DNA of 64,000 nt from Polaromonas sp. (lineage in GTDB: Bacteria; Pseudomonadota; Gammaproteobacteria; Burkholderiales; Burkholderiaceae_C), in NCBI GenBank assembly GCA_028291985.1, contig JAQGNE010000063.1, forward strand, positions 1 to 64,000, read 5' to 3'. Position numbers and translations under genes: made by a program. Of this stretch, positions 1 to 8,988 are shown piece after piece. Every line of letters begins with the position of its first letter. Within the stretch, counting starts at the first letter, position 1. Under the pieces are notes generated by a model. That model was given only the letters and a program-made list of their open reading frames with translations. It did no database searches and was not told where the DNA came from.

Positions 1-14
1 CAACAAGGAAATCC

Positions 15-1217
15 ATGCTCAGCCTGACCGATATCGAACAAGCCGCCCAGCGCCTGCATGGCCATTTGCTGAACACGCCGTGCGTCGAATCGCGCACCCT
101 GTCGCAGCTCACCGGGGCGCAAATTTACCTGAAATTTGAAAACCTGCAGTACACCGCTTCGTTCAAGGAGCGCGGCGCCTGCAACAAGCTGGCGCAGCTG
201 TCGGCAGACGAGCGCGCGCGCGGCGTGATTGCGATGAGCGCAGGCAACCATGCGCAGGGCGTGGCCTATCACGCGCAGCGCCTGGGCGTACGGGCGGTGA
301 TCGTGATGCCGCGGTTCACGCCGGGTGTGAAGATCGAGCGCACCAAAGGCTTCAATGCCGAGGTGGTGCTGCATGGCAACACGCTGGACGAATCCCGCAC
401 GCATGCCCTGCAACTGGCCGCCGAGCAAGGCCTGGTGTTTGTGCATCCGTATGACGATGAAGCCATCGTGGCGGGCCAGGGCACCACTGCGCTGGAGATG
501 CTGGCCGAGGTGCCGGAGCTGGACACCCTGGTGATTGCCGTGGGTGGCGGCGGCCTGATTGCGGGCATGGCAACCGCGGCAAAGGCCATCAAACCGGGCA
601 TTGAAATCATCGGGGTGCAGACCTCGCGCTTTCCGGCGATGGTCAATGCGGTCAAGGGCACTCACCATCCACAAGGCGTAAGCACGATTGCAGAAGGCAT
701 CGCGGTCGGCACGCCGGGCGAGATCACCCGCGCCATCATCACGCGGCTGGTGGACGACCTGGTGCTGGTGGATGAAGGCGACATCGAGCAGGCCATGGTG
801 ATGCTGCTTGAGATTGAAAAAACGCTCGTCGAAGGCGCTGGCGCAGCAGGGCTGGCGGCGATGCTGAAGTACCCCGAACGCTTTGCCGGCAAGACGGTGG
901 GGCTGGTGCTGTGCGGGGGCAATATCGACCCGCTGCTGCTGGCCGCCATCATCGAGCGCGGCATGGTGCGCGCCGGGCGGCTGGCACGCATCCGGGTCAG
1001 CGTGCGCGATGTGCCCGGCGCGCTGGCCAGCATCACCGCAACGGTGGCCGATGCCGGCGCGAACATCGACGAGGTTCATCACCAGCGCGCGTTCACCATG
1101 CTGTCGGCACAAAACGTCGACATCGAACTGGTAATCCAGACCCGTGGGCCCGAGCATATTCGCCAGGTGCTGGCAGCGTTGGGCGAAGCGGGCTTTGAGG
1201 CCTGCGAGCAGCATTGA
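15..1217 (+). CDS. ilvA: Threonine ammonia-lyase (threonine deaminase)
   Basis: PLP enzyme that converts L-threonine to 2-oxobutanoate and ammonia, the entry to isoleucine synthesis. The 400-residue protein has the fold-type II catalytic domain first: Lys51 in the TASFKERGA context binds PLP, and the glycine loop VGGGGLIAG lies near residues 176-185. A single ACT-type regulatory domain follows at about 325-395 (VRDVPGALASITATV). This length fits the short one-ACT form rather than the E. coli IlvA form of about 514 residues with two ACT-like repeats, so it could be the biosynthetic or the catabolic type. An AAGGA ribosome site lies 5 bases before the ATG. The promoter is outside the window. 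Confidence 0.93.
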   Translation: MLSLTDIEQAAQRLHGHLLNTPCVESRTLSQLTGAQIYLKFENLQYTASFKERGACNKLAQLSADERARGVIAMSAGNHAQGVAYHAQRLGVRAVIVMPRFTPGVKIERTKGFNAEVVLHGNTLDESRTHALQLAAEQGLVFVHPYDDEAIVAGQGTTALEMLAEVPELDTLVIAVGGGGLIAGMATAAKAIKPGIEIIGVQTSRFPAMVNAVKGTHHPQGVSTIAEGIAVGTPGEITRAIITRLVDDLVLVDEGDIEQAMVMLLEIEKTLVEGAGAAGLAAMLKYPERFAGKTVGLVLCGGNIDPLLLAAIIERGMVRAGRLARIRVSVRDVPGALASITATVADAGANIDEVHHQRAFTMLSAQNVDIELVIQTRGPEHIRQVLAALGEAGFEACEQH

Positions 1218-1333
1218 CAGGATGCCTGCGAACGCGCACGTGATGGCTTGCGAATGCAATGCCACTGCCTGGTTTCGCAGGCCAGGCGTGCCTGCCGACG
1301 GACATGGCTTTCGCCAATGACTACCGCAAACAG

Positions 1334-1909
1334 CTAGCGCACATGCTTTGCCCTTTTCGCGGCAAAGAGCGTCGGAATGCCCACACTGCGCCGGCCTGCC
1401 ACCAGCTCGAACGCCTCGCCCGCCTGCAGCTTGCCGGGCTCCAGCACCGACAGGTAAAACCCGCAGTAACCGGTGTCGGCCATCAGGCGCGATGCGCGTG
1501 AAAACCCGATGGCGGCATTGAATTTGTAGCAGGGCTCGCGCGGCAGCGTTACCTTTAAAGCGCAGTTGGCAAAACTCAGCACATCGCCGGCCCAGACATC
1601 GGTTTCCAGCAAGCCTTGCAGGGTCAGGTTTTCGCCCAGCGCGCCGGGCAGCAGGCGATCATCCAGCGGGCTGATGCCGGCCTCGCATCTGGCGTTTTGC
1701 CAGAAGGCATAGTGCTCGGACGGGTAGGCATAGACGGCTTTTTCAAGGCCGCCGTGTATCGACAGGTCTGCCTGCTCATCACCCAGAATGCCCAGCGGCA
1801 TCACGGCAACCTCGCCCGCTACTGGCGCCTTGCCATACGCCGTCAGAATGCTGCGGTCGCCGATCCGGACACGCCGCGCGGCGCCGGTTTGCACGGACTG
1901 GACGCGCAT
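1334..1909 (-). CDS. MOSC domain-containing protein (YiiM-like)
   Basis: MOSC-domain protein related to YiiM, a family tied to molybdenum-cofactor chemistry and reductive detoxification. The reading frame has the family signature with GDEQADLSIHGG in the N-terminal third, a conserved Cys in LPREPCYKFN, and the FSRASRLMADTGYCGFY-type segment near the C-terminus. The frame can be extended to a TTG at 1933, but the ATG at 1909 starts MRVQSVQTGAARRV, the expected family N-terminus, so I chose it (191 residues). It is convergent with ilvA. The exact substrate cannot be told from sequence. Confidence 0.82.
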   Translation of the reverse strand: MRVQSVQTGAARRVRIGDRSILTAYGKAPVAGEVAVMPLGILGDEQADLSIHGGLEKAVYAYPSEHYAFWQNARCEAGISPLDDRLLPGALGENLTLQGLLETDVWAGDVLSFANCALKVTLPREPCYKFNAAIGFSRASRLMADTGYCGFYLSVLEPGKLQAGEAFELVAGRRSVGIPTLFAAKRAKHVR

Positions 1910-2154
1910 CACCACACCGCGACGGTTCGGCAAGGAAAGCCAGGGTACAAACCATCAGCACGCATAAAAGACTTTCCCATCTGCGATAAACAAGTTGAGA
2001 GGTGCCAACGGAAACAGCACGCCAGCGACAGGTGCTGGCTGCCGCCGTCGGCATTTTGCTGGGCGAAGGCTGCAAGCACCACAAGCCTTGACTTGAACCC
2101 GGCCAGGCCACAAAGGTAAAATCGGTCCAGTTCTAGACCATACCCAGGAATTCC

Positions 2155-2322
2155 ATGTCCAATTCGCCCGAGAGCACCACCAACGCCGCCCATACCAGCC
2201 CAACCGTGCAGGCAGAAGCCGATGCTGTGGAGTCTATTGCCCACTCAGCGCCTATCGTGCTGCCCATCGTCGGCGCGGTGTTGATGTTCCTGCTGGCGTT
2301 CATTGCTGTTTTTCTGGCCTGA
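2155..2322 (+). CDS. Small single-span membrane protein, hypothetical
   Basis: A 55-residue frame with a Ser/Thr/Ala-rich, acidic hydrophilic N-terminal half and one C-terminal hydrophobic helix (IVLPIVGAVLMFLLAFIAVF, about residues 35-54) that ends almost at the stop. This is a tail-anchor-like layout. Third codon positions are rich in G and C, as in neighbouring genes. A good hairpin terminator lies 70 bases downstream on the same strand. I do not recognise a family and assign no function. Confidence 0.6.
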   Translation: MSNSPESTTNAAHTSPTVQAEADAVESIAHSAPIVLPIVGAVLMFLLAFIAVFLA

Positions 2323-2393
2323 TGCCGTTTTGCTGGGCCTCCCGCAGACTGGATCGCCAACTGCGCGTTAAACCTCCAGGAACTGAGCTAACG

Positions 2394-2419
2394 AAAAACC
2401 CGCCGAGGCGGGTTTTTTT
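2394..2419 (+). terminator. Rho-independent terminator
   Basis: An inverted repeat AAAAACCCGCC-GA-GGCGGGTTTTTTT with a perfect GC stem and a run of seven T follows the small membrane-protein gene at 2155-2322. Confidence 0.85.
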
Positions 2420-2427
2420 CCGTCCGC

Positions 2428-2765
2428 AGCGTCCCGGCAGCTGTCTATAACGCTATCAGGCGTCTATACCAGCTTGCATAACTTCATGCTGTTTTTGCAT
2501 ACATTTAGGACTTATCTGTCAGGTGGTGTTGGCCGAAGTTTCTAAAATGACCGGCCGGCTGGTGCTTTGCAAGCTCTTCAAGAAGCGGTTGTTTTTTCTG
2601 TGTTTGCGGCATTACAAGCTGGTGCCTGGCGTGACAGCGAGTTCGGGCTTTATCAGGTTAAGACGGGTTCTATTTCGAAAAACGTTGGGGCGGCGGCAAA
2701 TGATGGCCAGCTTGGACCACGGACTTTTTCCGAAATCGCACTTTTCTTAACTTTGGAGTATTTCG
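2428..2765 (+). promoter_or_regulatory. Upstream region of pckG
   Basis: About 340 bases without a convincing gene. The frames here lack a start and codon pattern that would make them credible. It must hold the pckG promoter and leader, because a terminator closes off the gene before it. The stretch around 2440-2530 is AT-richer than its surroundings, but no boxes are clear enough to name. Confidence 0.4.
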
Positions 2766-4643
2766 ATGAATCAACCTGTCATGCCGGGCCTGGCAGCCTT
2801 GGGGCTGAACACCCCCAGCTACGTCAAGAACGCGAAACTGGTGGCCTGGGTGGCCGACATGGTGGCCCTCTGCAAGCCCGACAACGTGTACTGGTGCGAT
2901 GGCAGCGATGCGGAATACCAGCGCCTGTGCCAGCAACTGGTGGACGCCGGCACCTTCATCAAGCTGAACGAGGCCAAGCGGCCGAACAGCTTCCTGGCGC
3001 AAAGCGACCCGACCGACGTGGCCCGGGTTGAAGACCGCACCTATATCTGCTCGGCCACGAAGGAAGCTGCAGGCCCTACCAACAACTGGATGGCGCCCGC
3101 CGAAATGCGTAGCACGCTGCAGCCGCTGTTTGACGGTTCGATGCGTGGCCGCACCATGTATGTGGTGCCGTTCAGCATGGGCCCGCTGGGCTCGCCGATT
3201 GCGCATATCGGCGTCGAGCTCTCAGACAGCCCATATGTGGCGGTCAACATGAAGATCATGACCCGCATGGGCAAGGCTGTGTTTGACGTGCTGGGCGTTG
3301 ATGGCGACTTTGTGCCTTGCGTACACACGGTAGGTGCGCCGCTTGCAGCTGGCCAGGCGGATGTGAAATGGCCTTGCAACAGCACCAAATACATCGTGCA
3401 TTACCCCGAGACCCGTGAAATCTGGTCTTACGGTTCAGGTTATGGCGGCAACGCCCTTTTGGGCAAAAAATGCTTTGCCTTGCGCATTGCGTCGAACATG
3501 GGCCGCGACGAAGGCTGGCTGGCCGAGCACATGCTGATCCTGGGCGTCAGCAACCCTGAAGGCAAAAAATACCATGTCGCGGCAGCTTTCCCCAGCGCCT
3601 GCGGCAAGACCAATTTCTCGATGCTGGTGCCGCCGGCCGGTTTTGAAGGCTGGAAAGTCACCACCATTGGCGACGACATTGCGTGGATCAAGCCGTCGGC
3701 CGATGGCAAGCTGTATGCCATCAACCCCGAGGCCGGCTATTTCGGCGTGGCGCCTGGCACCAACATGCTGACCAATCCGAACTGCATGAAGAGCCTTGAC
3801 AAAGGCACCATCTTCACCAATGTGGCCCTGACCGACGACGGCGACGTGTGGTGGGAAGGCATGGAGCAGGACGCGCCAGGCAAGGCCTTGCCTGCGCATT
3901 TGATCGACTGGCAGGGCAAGGACTGGACGCCGGAAATTGCCAAGGCAACCGGCGCCAAGGCTGCGCATCCCAATGCGCGCTTTACCGTGGCAGCCACCAA
4001 CAACCCGGCGCTTGACGAAGCCTGGGATGACCCCAAAGGCGTGGCTATCGATGCCTTCATCTTTGGCGGCCGTCGCTCCACCACTGTGCCGCTGGTGACG
4101 GAAGCGCGCAACTGGGTGGAAGGTGTCTACATGGCCGCCACCATGGGTTCGGAAACCACTGCCGCCGCCACCGGCCAGGCCGGTGTCGTGCGCCGCGATC
4201 CGTTCGCGATGCTGCCGTTTGCCGGCTACAACATGAGCGACTACTTCCAGCACTGGCTGAACCTGGGTGAAAAGTTGGCGGCATCGGGCGCGACCCTGCC
4301 CAAGATCTACACGACCAACTGGTTCCGCAAGGGCGCGGATGGCAAGTTCGTCTGGCCAGGCTATGGCGAAAACATGCGTGTGCTGAAGTGGATGATCGAC
4401 CGCATTGAAGGCAGCGGCAAAGGCAATGAGCACTTGACAGGCGTCAGCCCGAACTATGAAGACCTCAACTGGACCGGCCTTGATTTCAGCGCCGAGCAAT
4501 ACGAAACCGTCACCAGCATCGACAAGGCCGCCTGGCTGAAAGAGCTGGAATTGCACACCGAACTCTTCCAGCAGCTGGCGCACCATTTGCCCCAAGCCCT
4601 GAGCGACACGCAGGCAGCTATTCACAAGCGCCTGGCTGCCTGA
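2766..4643 (+). CDS. pckG: Phosphoenolpyruvate carboxykinase (GTP)
   Basis: Converts oxaloacetate and GTP to phosphoenolpyruvate, GDP and CO2, the first committed step of gluconeogenesis, in the cytosol. The 625-residue length is that of the GTP-dependent family; the ATP-dependent bacterial enzyme is shorter, about 540. The P-loop [14 protein letters not shown] contains the reactive Cys279 and Lys281; DDIAWIK and FGGRRS are further family signatures. The start is fixed by GGAG 8 bases upstream and by the family N-terminus. It is a single-gene unit between two strong terminators. Confidence 0.97.
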   Translation: MNQPVMPGLAALGLNTPSYVKNAKLVAWVADMVALCKPDNVYWCDGSDAEYQRLCQQLVDAGTFIKLNEAKRPNSFLAQSDPTDVARVEDRTYICSATKEAAGPTNNWMAPAEMRSTLQPLFDGSMRGRTMYVVPFSMGPLGSPIAHIGVELSDSPYVAVNMKIMTRMGKAVFDVLGVDGDFVPCVHTVGAPLAAGQADVKWPCNSTKYIVHYPETREIWSYGSGYGGNALLGKKCFALRIASNMGRDEGWLAEHMLILGVSNPEGKKYHVAAAFPSACGKTNFSMLVPPAGFEGWKVTTIGDDIAWIKPSADGKLYAINPEAGYFGVAPGTNMLTNPNCMKSLDKGTIFTNVALTDDGDVWWEGMEQDAPGKALPAHLIDWQGKDWTPEIAKATGAKAAHPNARFTVAATNNPALDEAWDDPKGVAIDAFIFGGRRSTTVPLVTEARNWVEGVYMAATMGSETTAAATGQAGVVRRDPFAMLPFAGYNMSDYFQHWLNLGEKLAASGATLPKIYTTNWFRKGADGKFVWPGYGENMRVLKWMIDRIEGSGKGNEHLTGVSPNYEDLNWTGLDFSAEQYETVTSIDKAAWLKELELHTELFQQLAHHLPQALSDTQAAIHKRLAA

Positions 4644-4683
4644 GGCGATGGCCGACACAGCGCCAACGCGCTGCTGCCCCATG

Positions 4684-4712
4684 AAAAAGCCACCCGTCGG
4701 GGTGGCTTTTTT
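4684..4712 (+). terminator. Rho-independent terminator after pckG
   Basis: The stem AAAAAGCCACCC-GTC-GGGGTGGCTTTTTT has a perfect GC-rich core and T and A tracts on both sides, so it could also stop transcripts from the minus-strand gene at 4764-5300. Confidence 0.88.
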
Positions 4713-4763
4713 ATCGTTAGTGCCAGCTATGCGGCGGCCGCGACGGCCAGGCTGGCAGCAGCA

Positions 4764-5300
4764 TCAGACGTAATAGCGGATGTCGCGTCCATCATATGAA
4801 CCATTTCCGGCGCGTTGTGCGGCTTTTAGCAACACCTTTGCAGCATGCCGGTCGCGCTGCGCGTTGCGGTCTTCGCTGCTGAAGTCTTCTGCACGGCTTG
4901 CGGCGGCCTGCAGATCAGCCATGACGCGAGGGTCGGTTTTGGCGGTTTTCCAAAGGCGTTCGTCGGCTTTGGCCTCAGCCACGCGGCGTGACCAGCCGTC
5001 TAGGCTGCGCCTGATGCCGGTTGCGGCACGCCTGGCGGTGCCTGCAAACAGGGCAAGCGCCGCAAATGCGACGGCCCACAGACTGGTCCAGAGCACCAGC
5101 AGATGGCCTTCAGCTACTGTGTCCATCACCTCATAAGCCACCACCAGAACGGCAGCGACAAGGGCCGACAACAGGAGTTTGGCCAGACCGCGGCCACCAC
5201 TGAAGCCACGGCGCATATGTTGGGCAGCGCCTACCGCGGCCTCGATACGGGCCACGCCCGGGTGCGTTGTTGAATGGTGTACCTGAACAAAGCTGGTCAT
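4764..5300 (-). CDS. Two-span membrane protein, hypothetical
   Basis: A 178-residue protein. A short soluble N-terminus (MTSFVQVHHSTTHPG) is followed by two adjacent hydrophobic helices, about residues 41-60 (LLLSALVAAVLVVAYEV) and 68-88 (LLVLWTSLWAVAFAALALF), then a charged, Arg/Ala-rich cytoplasmic tail of some 85 residues that looks helical. The frame is open to 5348, but AAGGGGAAAAAATC just before the ATG at 5300 makes that the start. It is divergent from the LysR gene at 5473. I do not recognise a named domain. Confidence 0.72.
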   Translation of the reverse strand: MTSFVQVHHSTTHPGVARIEAAVGAAQHMRRGFSGGRGLAKLLLSALVAAVLVVAYEVMDTVAEGHLLVLWTSLWAVAFAALALFAGTARRAATGIRRSLDGWSRRVAEAKADERLWKTAKTDPRVMADLQAAASRAEDFSSEDRNAQRDRHAAKVLLKAAQRAGNGSYDGRDIRYYV

Positions 5301-5472
5301 GATTTTTTCCCCTTGATAAAGACGGCGAGCCTTCTTGCCGTGGTTCACATATTAGGGTTAACACTTATGCTATTCAAATTTATCTTTATGATTATCGTCA
5401 TTCATGAACGTGATGAATCGGCCGCGCTCACATCAGCTGGCCTCTCACTGCTTGACACCGGAACTCCCAGCC

Positions 5473-6429
5473 ATGAACGCCTTGAACTTTCGCACCTTTG
5501 ACCTGAACCTGTTGCGCGTTTTTGACGAGGTCATGGCCGAACGCAGCCTGACCCGTGCGGCACGCAACCTGTCATTGACCCAGCCGGCGGTGAGCAATGC
5601 GCTGCGGCGGTTGCGCGAAACCCTGGGCGACGAGCTGGTGCAGCGCAGCGGTCAGGGCATGGCGCCCACGCCGCGTGCGCTGGCCCTGTGGCCTGCGGTG
5701 CAGGACGCGCTGCAACTGCTGCAGGCATCGCTGGCGCCCAGTGCGTTCGACCCGGGGACGGCCAGTTCGGTCTTTGTGCTGGCGATGGCCGATGCCACTG
5801 CTGCCGAACTGATTCCCGGGCTGGTTGACACGCTGGAGCGCGATGCGCCCGGCGTGTCGCTTCGTGTGGTGCCACTCAGCACGCGTGACCCGCGAAAAAT
5901 GCTGGACGAGCAGGGCTGCGACTTGGCGGTCGGGCATTTTCCGGCGGTGCTGGCGGACCTGACAGCGCGCGCGCAAACCGACGCCGCAGTGGGTTTTTCA
6001 CACCAGCGGCTGTATGACGGCGAGTATGTGTGCGTGATGCGCGCCGGCCATCCTCTGGCCAGTGGGCCGCTCAGCCTGAACCGCTTTTGTGCAGCGCGGC
6101 ATATGCTGGTGAGCTTTTCAGGCCGCCCGTATGGTTTTATTGACGAATCACTCGCCTCACTGGGTCGCCGGCGCCAGGTGGTGCTGACGGTGAATCAGTT
6201 CTTCACCGCCGGGCGCGTCGTGGCCACATCAAACCTGCTGACCGTGCTGCCGCGCCACTTTGTCAACGTGACCGGCATCGCCGAGCAACTGGTGCTGAGG
6301 CAGCTGCCGTTTGAGGTGTCGCCGGTGCATGTGGACGCGCTCTGGCATCGACGAAACGAGCAGAACACCAGCCATGTCTGGTTGCGAAAAGCGGTGCTTC
6401 GAGCAGCGGAGAAAGCTTTTTCGCTGTGA
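5473..6429 (+). CDS. LysR-family transcriptional regulator
   Basis: DNA-binding regulator of 318 residues. The N-terminal winged helix-turn-helix begins FRTFDLNLLRVFDEVM, with the recognition segment AARNLSLTQPAVSNALRRLR at about 30-49. The rest is a periplasmic-binding-protein-like effector domain. The N-terminus FDLNLLRVFDEVMAERSLTRAA is the pattern of the NahR/NodD/LinR branch. The upstream ATG at 5404 is in frame, but the homologous start MNALNFRTFDLN is at 5473. The divergent neighbour is a membrane protein of unknown role, so targets are unknown. Confidence 0.9.
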   Translation: MNALNFRTFDLNLLRVFDEVMAERSLTRAARNLSLTQPAVSNALRRLRETLGDELVQRSGQGMAPTPRALALWPAVQDALQLLQASLAPSAFDPGTASSVFVLAMADATAAELIPGLVDTLERDAPGVSLRVVPLSTRDPRKMLDEQGCDLAVGHFPAVLADLTARAQTDAAVGFSHQRLYDGEYVCVMRAGHPLASGPLSLNRFCAARHMLVSFSGRPYGFIDESLASLGRRRQVVLTVNQFFTAGRVVATSNLLTVLPRHFVNVTGIAEQLVLRQLPFEVSPVHVDALWHRRNEQNTSHVWLRKAVLRAAEKAFSL

Positions 6430-6494
6430 TCCCGTAGAGGGCGGCGCACCATCAGGCGCTTTCGAACGCTGCATCCGAGCGCATCGATGCTGCC

Positions 6495-6545
6495 TTTTTA
6501 ATAGCTGCAAGTCCCCGTACCTATTGGGCTAGAGGCCGATTTGAT
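6495..6545 (+). repeat. Dispersed short repeat, copy 1
   Basis: The right two thirds of the element are well kept: TTTTTAATAGCTGCAAG, a CCCCGTACCTAT spacer, then GGGCTAGAGGCCGATTTGAT. The same final block occurs inverted at 41544-41615. It lies directly after the LysR stop region. Confidence 0.75.
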
Positions 6546-6642
6546 CGATAAACAGGCTAGGTCACAGCTGGGCAAAAGCCGCGGCGTTGGAGCCAGCGAG
6601 CAGGCGGGCAGAAGGCAGAGCCGCGGGGCTGACCGTTGCAGG

Positions 6643-6828
6643 TCAGCGAACGACGCTCAGATAGGCGCAAGCGGCGCTGCGCAGCTCTTGTGCATGATGC
6701 GGGTCCCGACCGGCATCGGCCTCGGCGCGCTCCATCAGATTCTTGGCCACGCCTTCAACTGCATGGGTATCGCCAGAAGCCACAGAGGCGTGAATGAAAT
6801 GGGCGATATGGGAGAAGATGCTGCGCAT
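6643..6828 (-). CDS. Small hypothetical protein (61 residues)
   Basis: Frame encoding an amphipathic, His/Ala-rich peptide beginning MRSIFSHIAHFIHASVAS and ending CAYLSVVR. The residue pattern looks like two or three helices, and the frame has better codon statistics than the overlapping plus-strand frame at 6541-6855. There is no clear ribosome site; upstream is an AT-richer stretch with AGGGAAAACCCTTATTC that could be promoter. I believe similar short proteins occur in related bacteria, but that is memory and not shown here. Confidence 0.5.
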   Translation of the reverse strand: MRSIFSHIAHFIHASVASGDTHAVEGVAKNLMERAEADAGRDPHHAQELRSAACAYLSVVR

Positions 6829-7118
6829 GTAGAAGTCACTGCAACAATGCGGTGAAAAGTTAGGGTTCTTGGAGAATAAGGGTTTTCCCTAGTTTTACAA
6901 GGCGCCCTCGCCCCTACTACGCGAAATGACGATGCAAAAGAAACATAAACCCTTGCGGATGGGACAAAAACCACCGATGTGGTGCGGAAGGTGGCATCGT
7001 CAAGGGTCTATGCTGGCAAGTCTGGATGCCGCGCGTAACACCAGAAGAGGCGACCGCTTGTTCTACAAGCCCGGCAGATCATCCCCACACCGTGTTTCCG
7101 GCATCACCGTCAAGAACC

Positions 7119-7970
7119 ATGAAGATCCAGCTTTATTCCGACCTGCACCTGGAGTCCAACCCGCATTTCATGGGACGGCCTCTTGCCGGAGCTGATGTGC
7201 TGGTGCTCGCGGGTGATATCGGCTCTTACCAGCCGGGCTCGCAACTGCTGGACCTGCAGGTGCCCGATTTCGGCCTTGCGCGGTTTTCACCGTTGCCCGC
7301 TGGGCAGGGCGGAGCCGGCTGGCCGACGCCAGTGCTGTTTGTGCCGGGCAACCACGAATATGACGGGCTCGACATGGACGAGGCCCACGCCCGGCTGCAG
7401 CAGACCTGCCAGCGCCTGGGCATCATCTGGCTGGAGCGACAAACCGCAGTGCTGCACGGCGTGCGCTTTGTCGGGAGCACGCTGTGGGCCGACTTTGACG
7501 CGCTGACAGCGGAGCAAGCCTTCACTGCCGAAGTCACGCTGGGGGAGCAGTTGAAGGCGCGAGAAAAGGCGTTTCGGGCGGCCAATTTTTACCTGAAGAA
7601 AAACCATTCGCTGCGCGGCGGCGAGCCGATGCTGGCAGAAGCCATGCGGGACGAAAGCCTGGCCAGCCAGCGCTGGTTGCGAGAGGCACTGCTAGCACCC
7701 TTCGAAGGCCCAACGGTAGTAGTCACACACTTCGCACCCAGCTTGTCGAGCGCCGACCCGCGCTACGGCGTAACGCCAAGCACGGCAGGCTTTTGCAATT
7801 CGCTGGATGACCTGCTGCCCCGGGCGCAGTTATGGCTGCATGGGCACCTGCACTGCCCGGTGAATTACATCAAGCACGGTTGCCGGGTCATGGCCAATCC
7901 GCTGGGTTATGCGCGCAAGGGAGAGCAGGAGGCCTTCAAACCCGATTTACTGATTGAAATTGGCAGCTAG
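7119..7970 (+). CDS. Metallophosphoesterase
   Basis: Calcineurin-like phosphoesterase of 283 residues. All five family blocks are visible in order: DLHLE near the N-terminus, GDIG, GNHEYD at about 75-80, THFAPS in the C-terminal third, and HGHLHCP. These supply the ligands for the two-metal centre. The frame is open upstream to 7026, but MKIQLYSDLHLES is the standard beginning, so the ATG at 7119 was chosen. Substrate is unknown. No signal peptide, so cytosolic. Confidence 0.88.
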   Translation: MKIQLYSDLHLESNPHFMGRPLAGADVLVLAGDIGSYQPGSQLLDLQVPDFGLARFSPLPAGQGGAGWPTPVLFVPGNHEYDGLDMDEAHARLQQTCQRLGIIWLERQTAVLHGVRFVGSTLWADFDALTAEQAFTAEVTLGEQLKAREKAFRAANFYLKKNHSLRGGEPMLAEAMRDESLASQRWLREALLAPFEGPTVVVTHFAPSLSSADPRYGVTPSTAGFCNSLDDLLPRAQLWLHGHLHCPVNYIKHGCRVMANPLGYARKGEQEAFKPDLLIEIGS

Positions 7971-7990
7971 CCCTTGCAGAATAAAGGGAT

Positions 7991-8012
7991 GTAGCTATTA
8001 TTTCAATAGCAT
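7991..8012 (+). repeat. Dispersed short repeat, truncated copy 2
   Basis: TAGCTATTATTTCAATAGC is the AT-rich inverted repeat that starts the element. The GGGCT...AGGC half is missing. It sits in the 48-base gap between two convergent genes. Confidence 0.55.
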
Positions 8013-8018
8013 TTTCGG

Positions 8019-8795
8019 TCAATGGCCTTGCCGGGTGTTGAGACCATCAAAACAGGTGCCCATGACCAGCTCAACGATATCGTCATCGTTGTACAGGCCG
8101 CTGGCTTTCAGGAATTCAAGCACGGGGTCGCACGCACGGGAGTACAGCGTGTACATCACCACCAGCGGCGGCACTTTGGCGCTCAGGGAGCCGTCTTGCT
8201 GCGCGGCCTCGATCCATGCACCCATGCGGTCGCTGACCTGCATCAGCCCGTCCAGATAGGCGGCGTTGTTCATCAGATTGGACCGCAGGGTGGAATTCTG
8301 ACTGGGCAGCGATGGCATTTCCCCTGCCAGTTGCAGCTGCATCATCCAGCGGGTCAGTGCGCGCAGCTGGTCCAGCGGCCGGCCATCGGCCGGCAACGAG
8401 GCCAGGAACGCCAGCGCACGGCCGAGTACCCGCACCATGGCGGCGGCTGCCAGGTCTTCCTTGCTGGAGAAATGCTTGTAGAGGCTGGCTTTTGCGATGC
8501 CGACCTCGGCGGCAACCTCGTCGACCGTCATCAGGTCAAACCCTTTTTCGGCCAGCAGGCGGTTGACTGCCTGCACGATGGCATCCTCGCGCGCCTTGAG
8601 CATCTGCGCCTTGAAGGAAACCTTGGCGGTCACGCCATGGCCGGCTTTCAGCGCGCTCCTCAAGGCAGGCTTTTGAACGGTGGCATCCGGTGCCAGCGCT
8701 TCCGGCGTCAAGGCCAGCGCTTCTGGCTGGGCGGCCAGGTCGGGCGTGGATGTGGATGGGCTGAAGACGCTGGAGCTGGCGCTGGACGTGGGCAT
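8019..8795 (-). CDS. TetR-family transcriptional regulator
   Basis: A 258-residue regulator. A disordered Ala/Pro/Ser-rich extension of about 75 residues precedes a TetR DNA-binding domain: ILEAVNRLLAEKG-like helix, then MTVDEVAAEVGIAKASLYKH, the helix-turn-helix, followed by FSSKEDL. The remaining residues are a helical ligand domain. The frame runs back to 9041, but the ATG at 8795 (MPTSSASSSVF) removes an implausible Arg/Cys-rich leader. The ligand is not predictable. It is convergent with the phosphoesterase gene. Confidence 0.85.
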   Translation of the reverse strand: MPTSSASSSVFSPSTSTPDLAAQPEALALTPEALAPDATVQKPALRSALKAGHGVTAKVSFKAQMLKAREDAIVQAVNRLLAEKGFDLMTVDEVAAEVGIAKASLYKHFSSKEDLAAAAMVRVLGRALAFLASLPADGRPLDQLRALTRWMMQLQLAGEMPSLPSQNSTLRSNLMNNAAYLDGLMQVSDRMGAWIEAAQQDGSLSAKVPPLVVMYTLYSRACDPVLEFLKASGLYNDDDIVELVMGTCFDGLNTRQGH

Positions 8796-8988
8796 GGCCC
8801 ATTCTAGCCAGCGACAAAGCCGCAGCGCCTGATTTATGTAGCATCGACCTATTTCGTGCGCGCATCGTCCAGATTGCGACTGATGAGTAAGCCGTCGCCC
8901 AGCCCTACAAGCGAAGCGGCCATGCCTACCGGGCCTGGCACATGGCCCCGATGGCGTGCGTTGCTGCCTGTACTCATACTGCTTGCTT

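Noticed and set aside
6541-6855. Plus-strand frame of 104 residues
   Set aside because: Low-quality composition and antisense to the more convincing small gene at 6643-6828.
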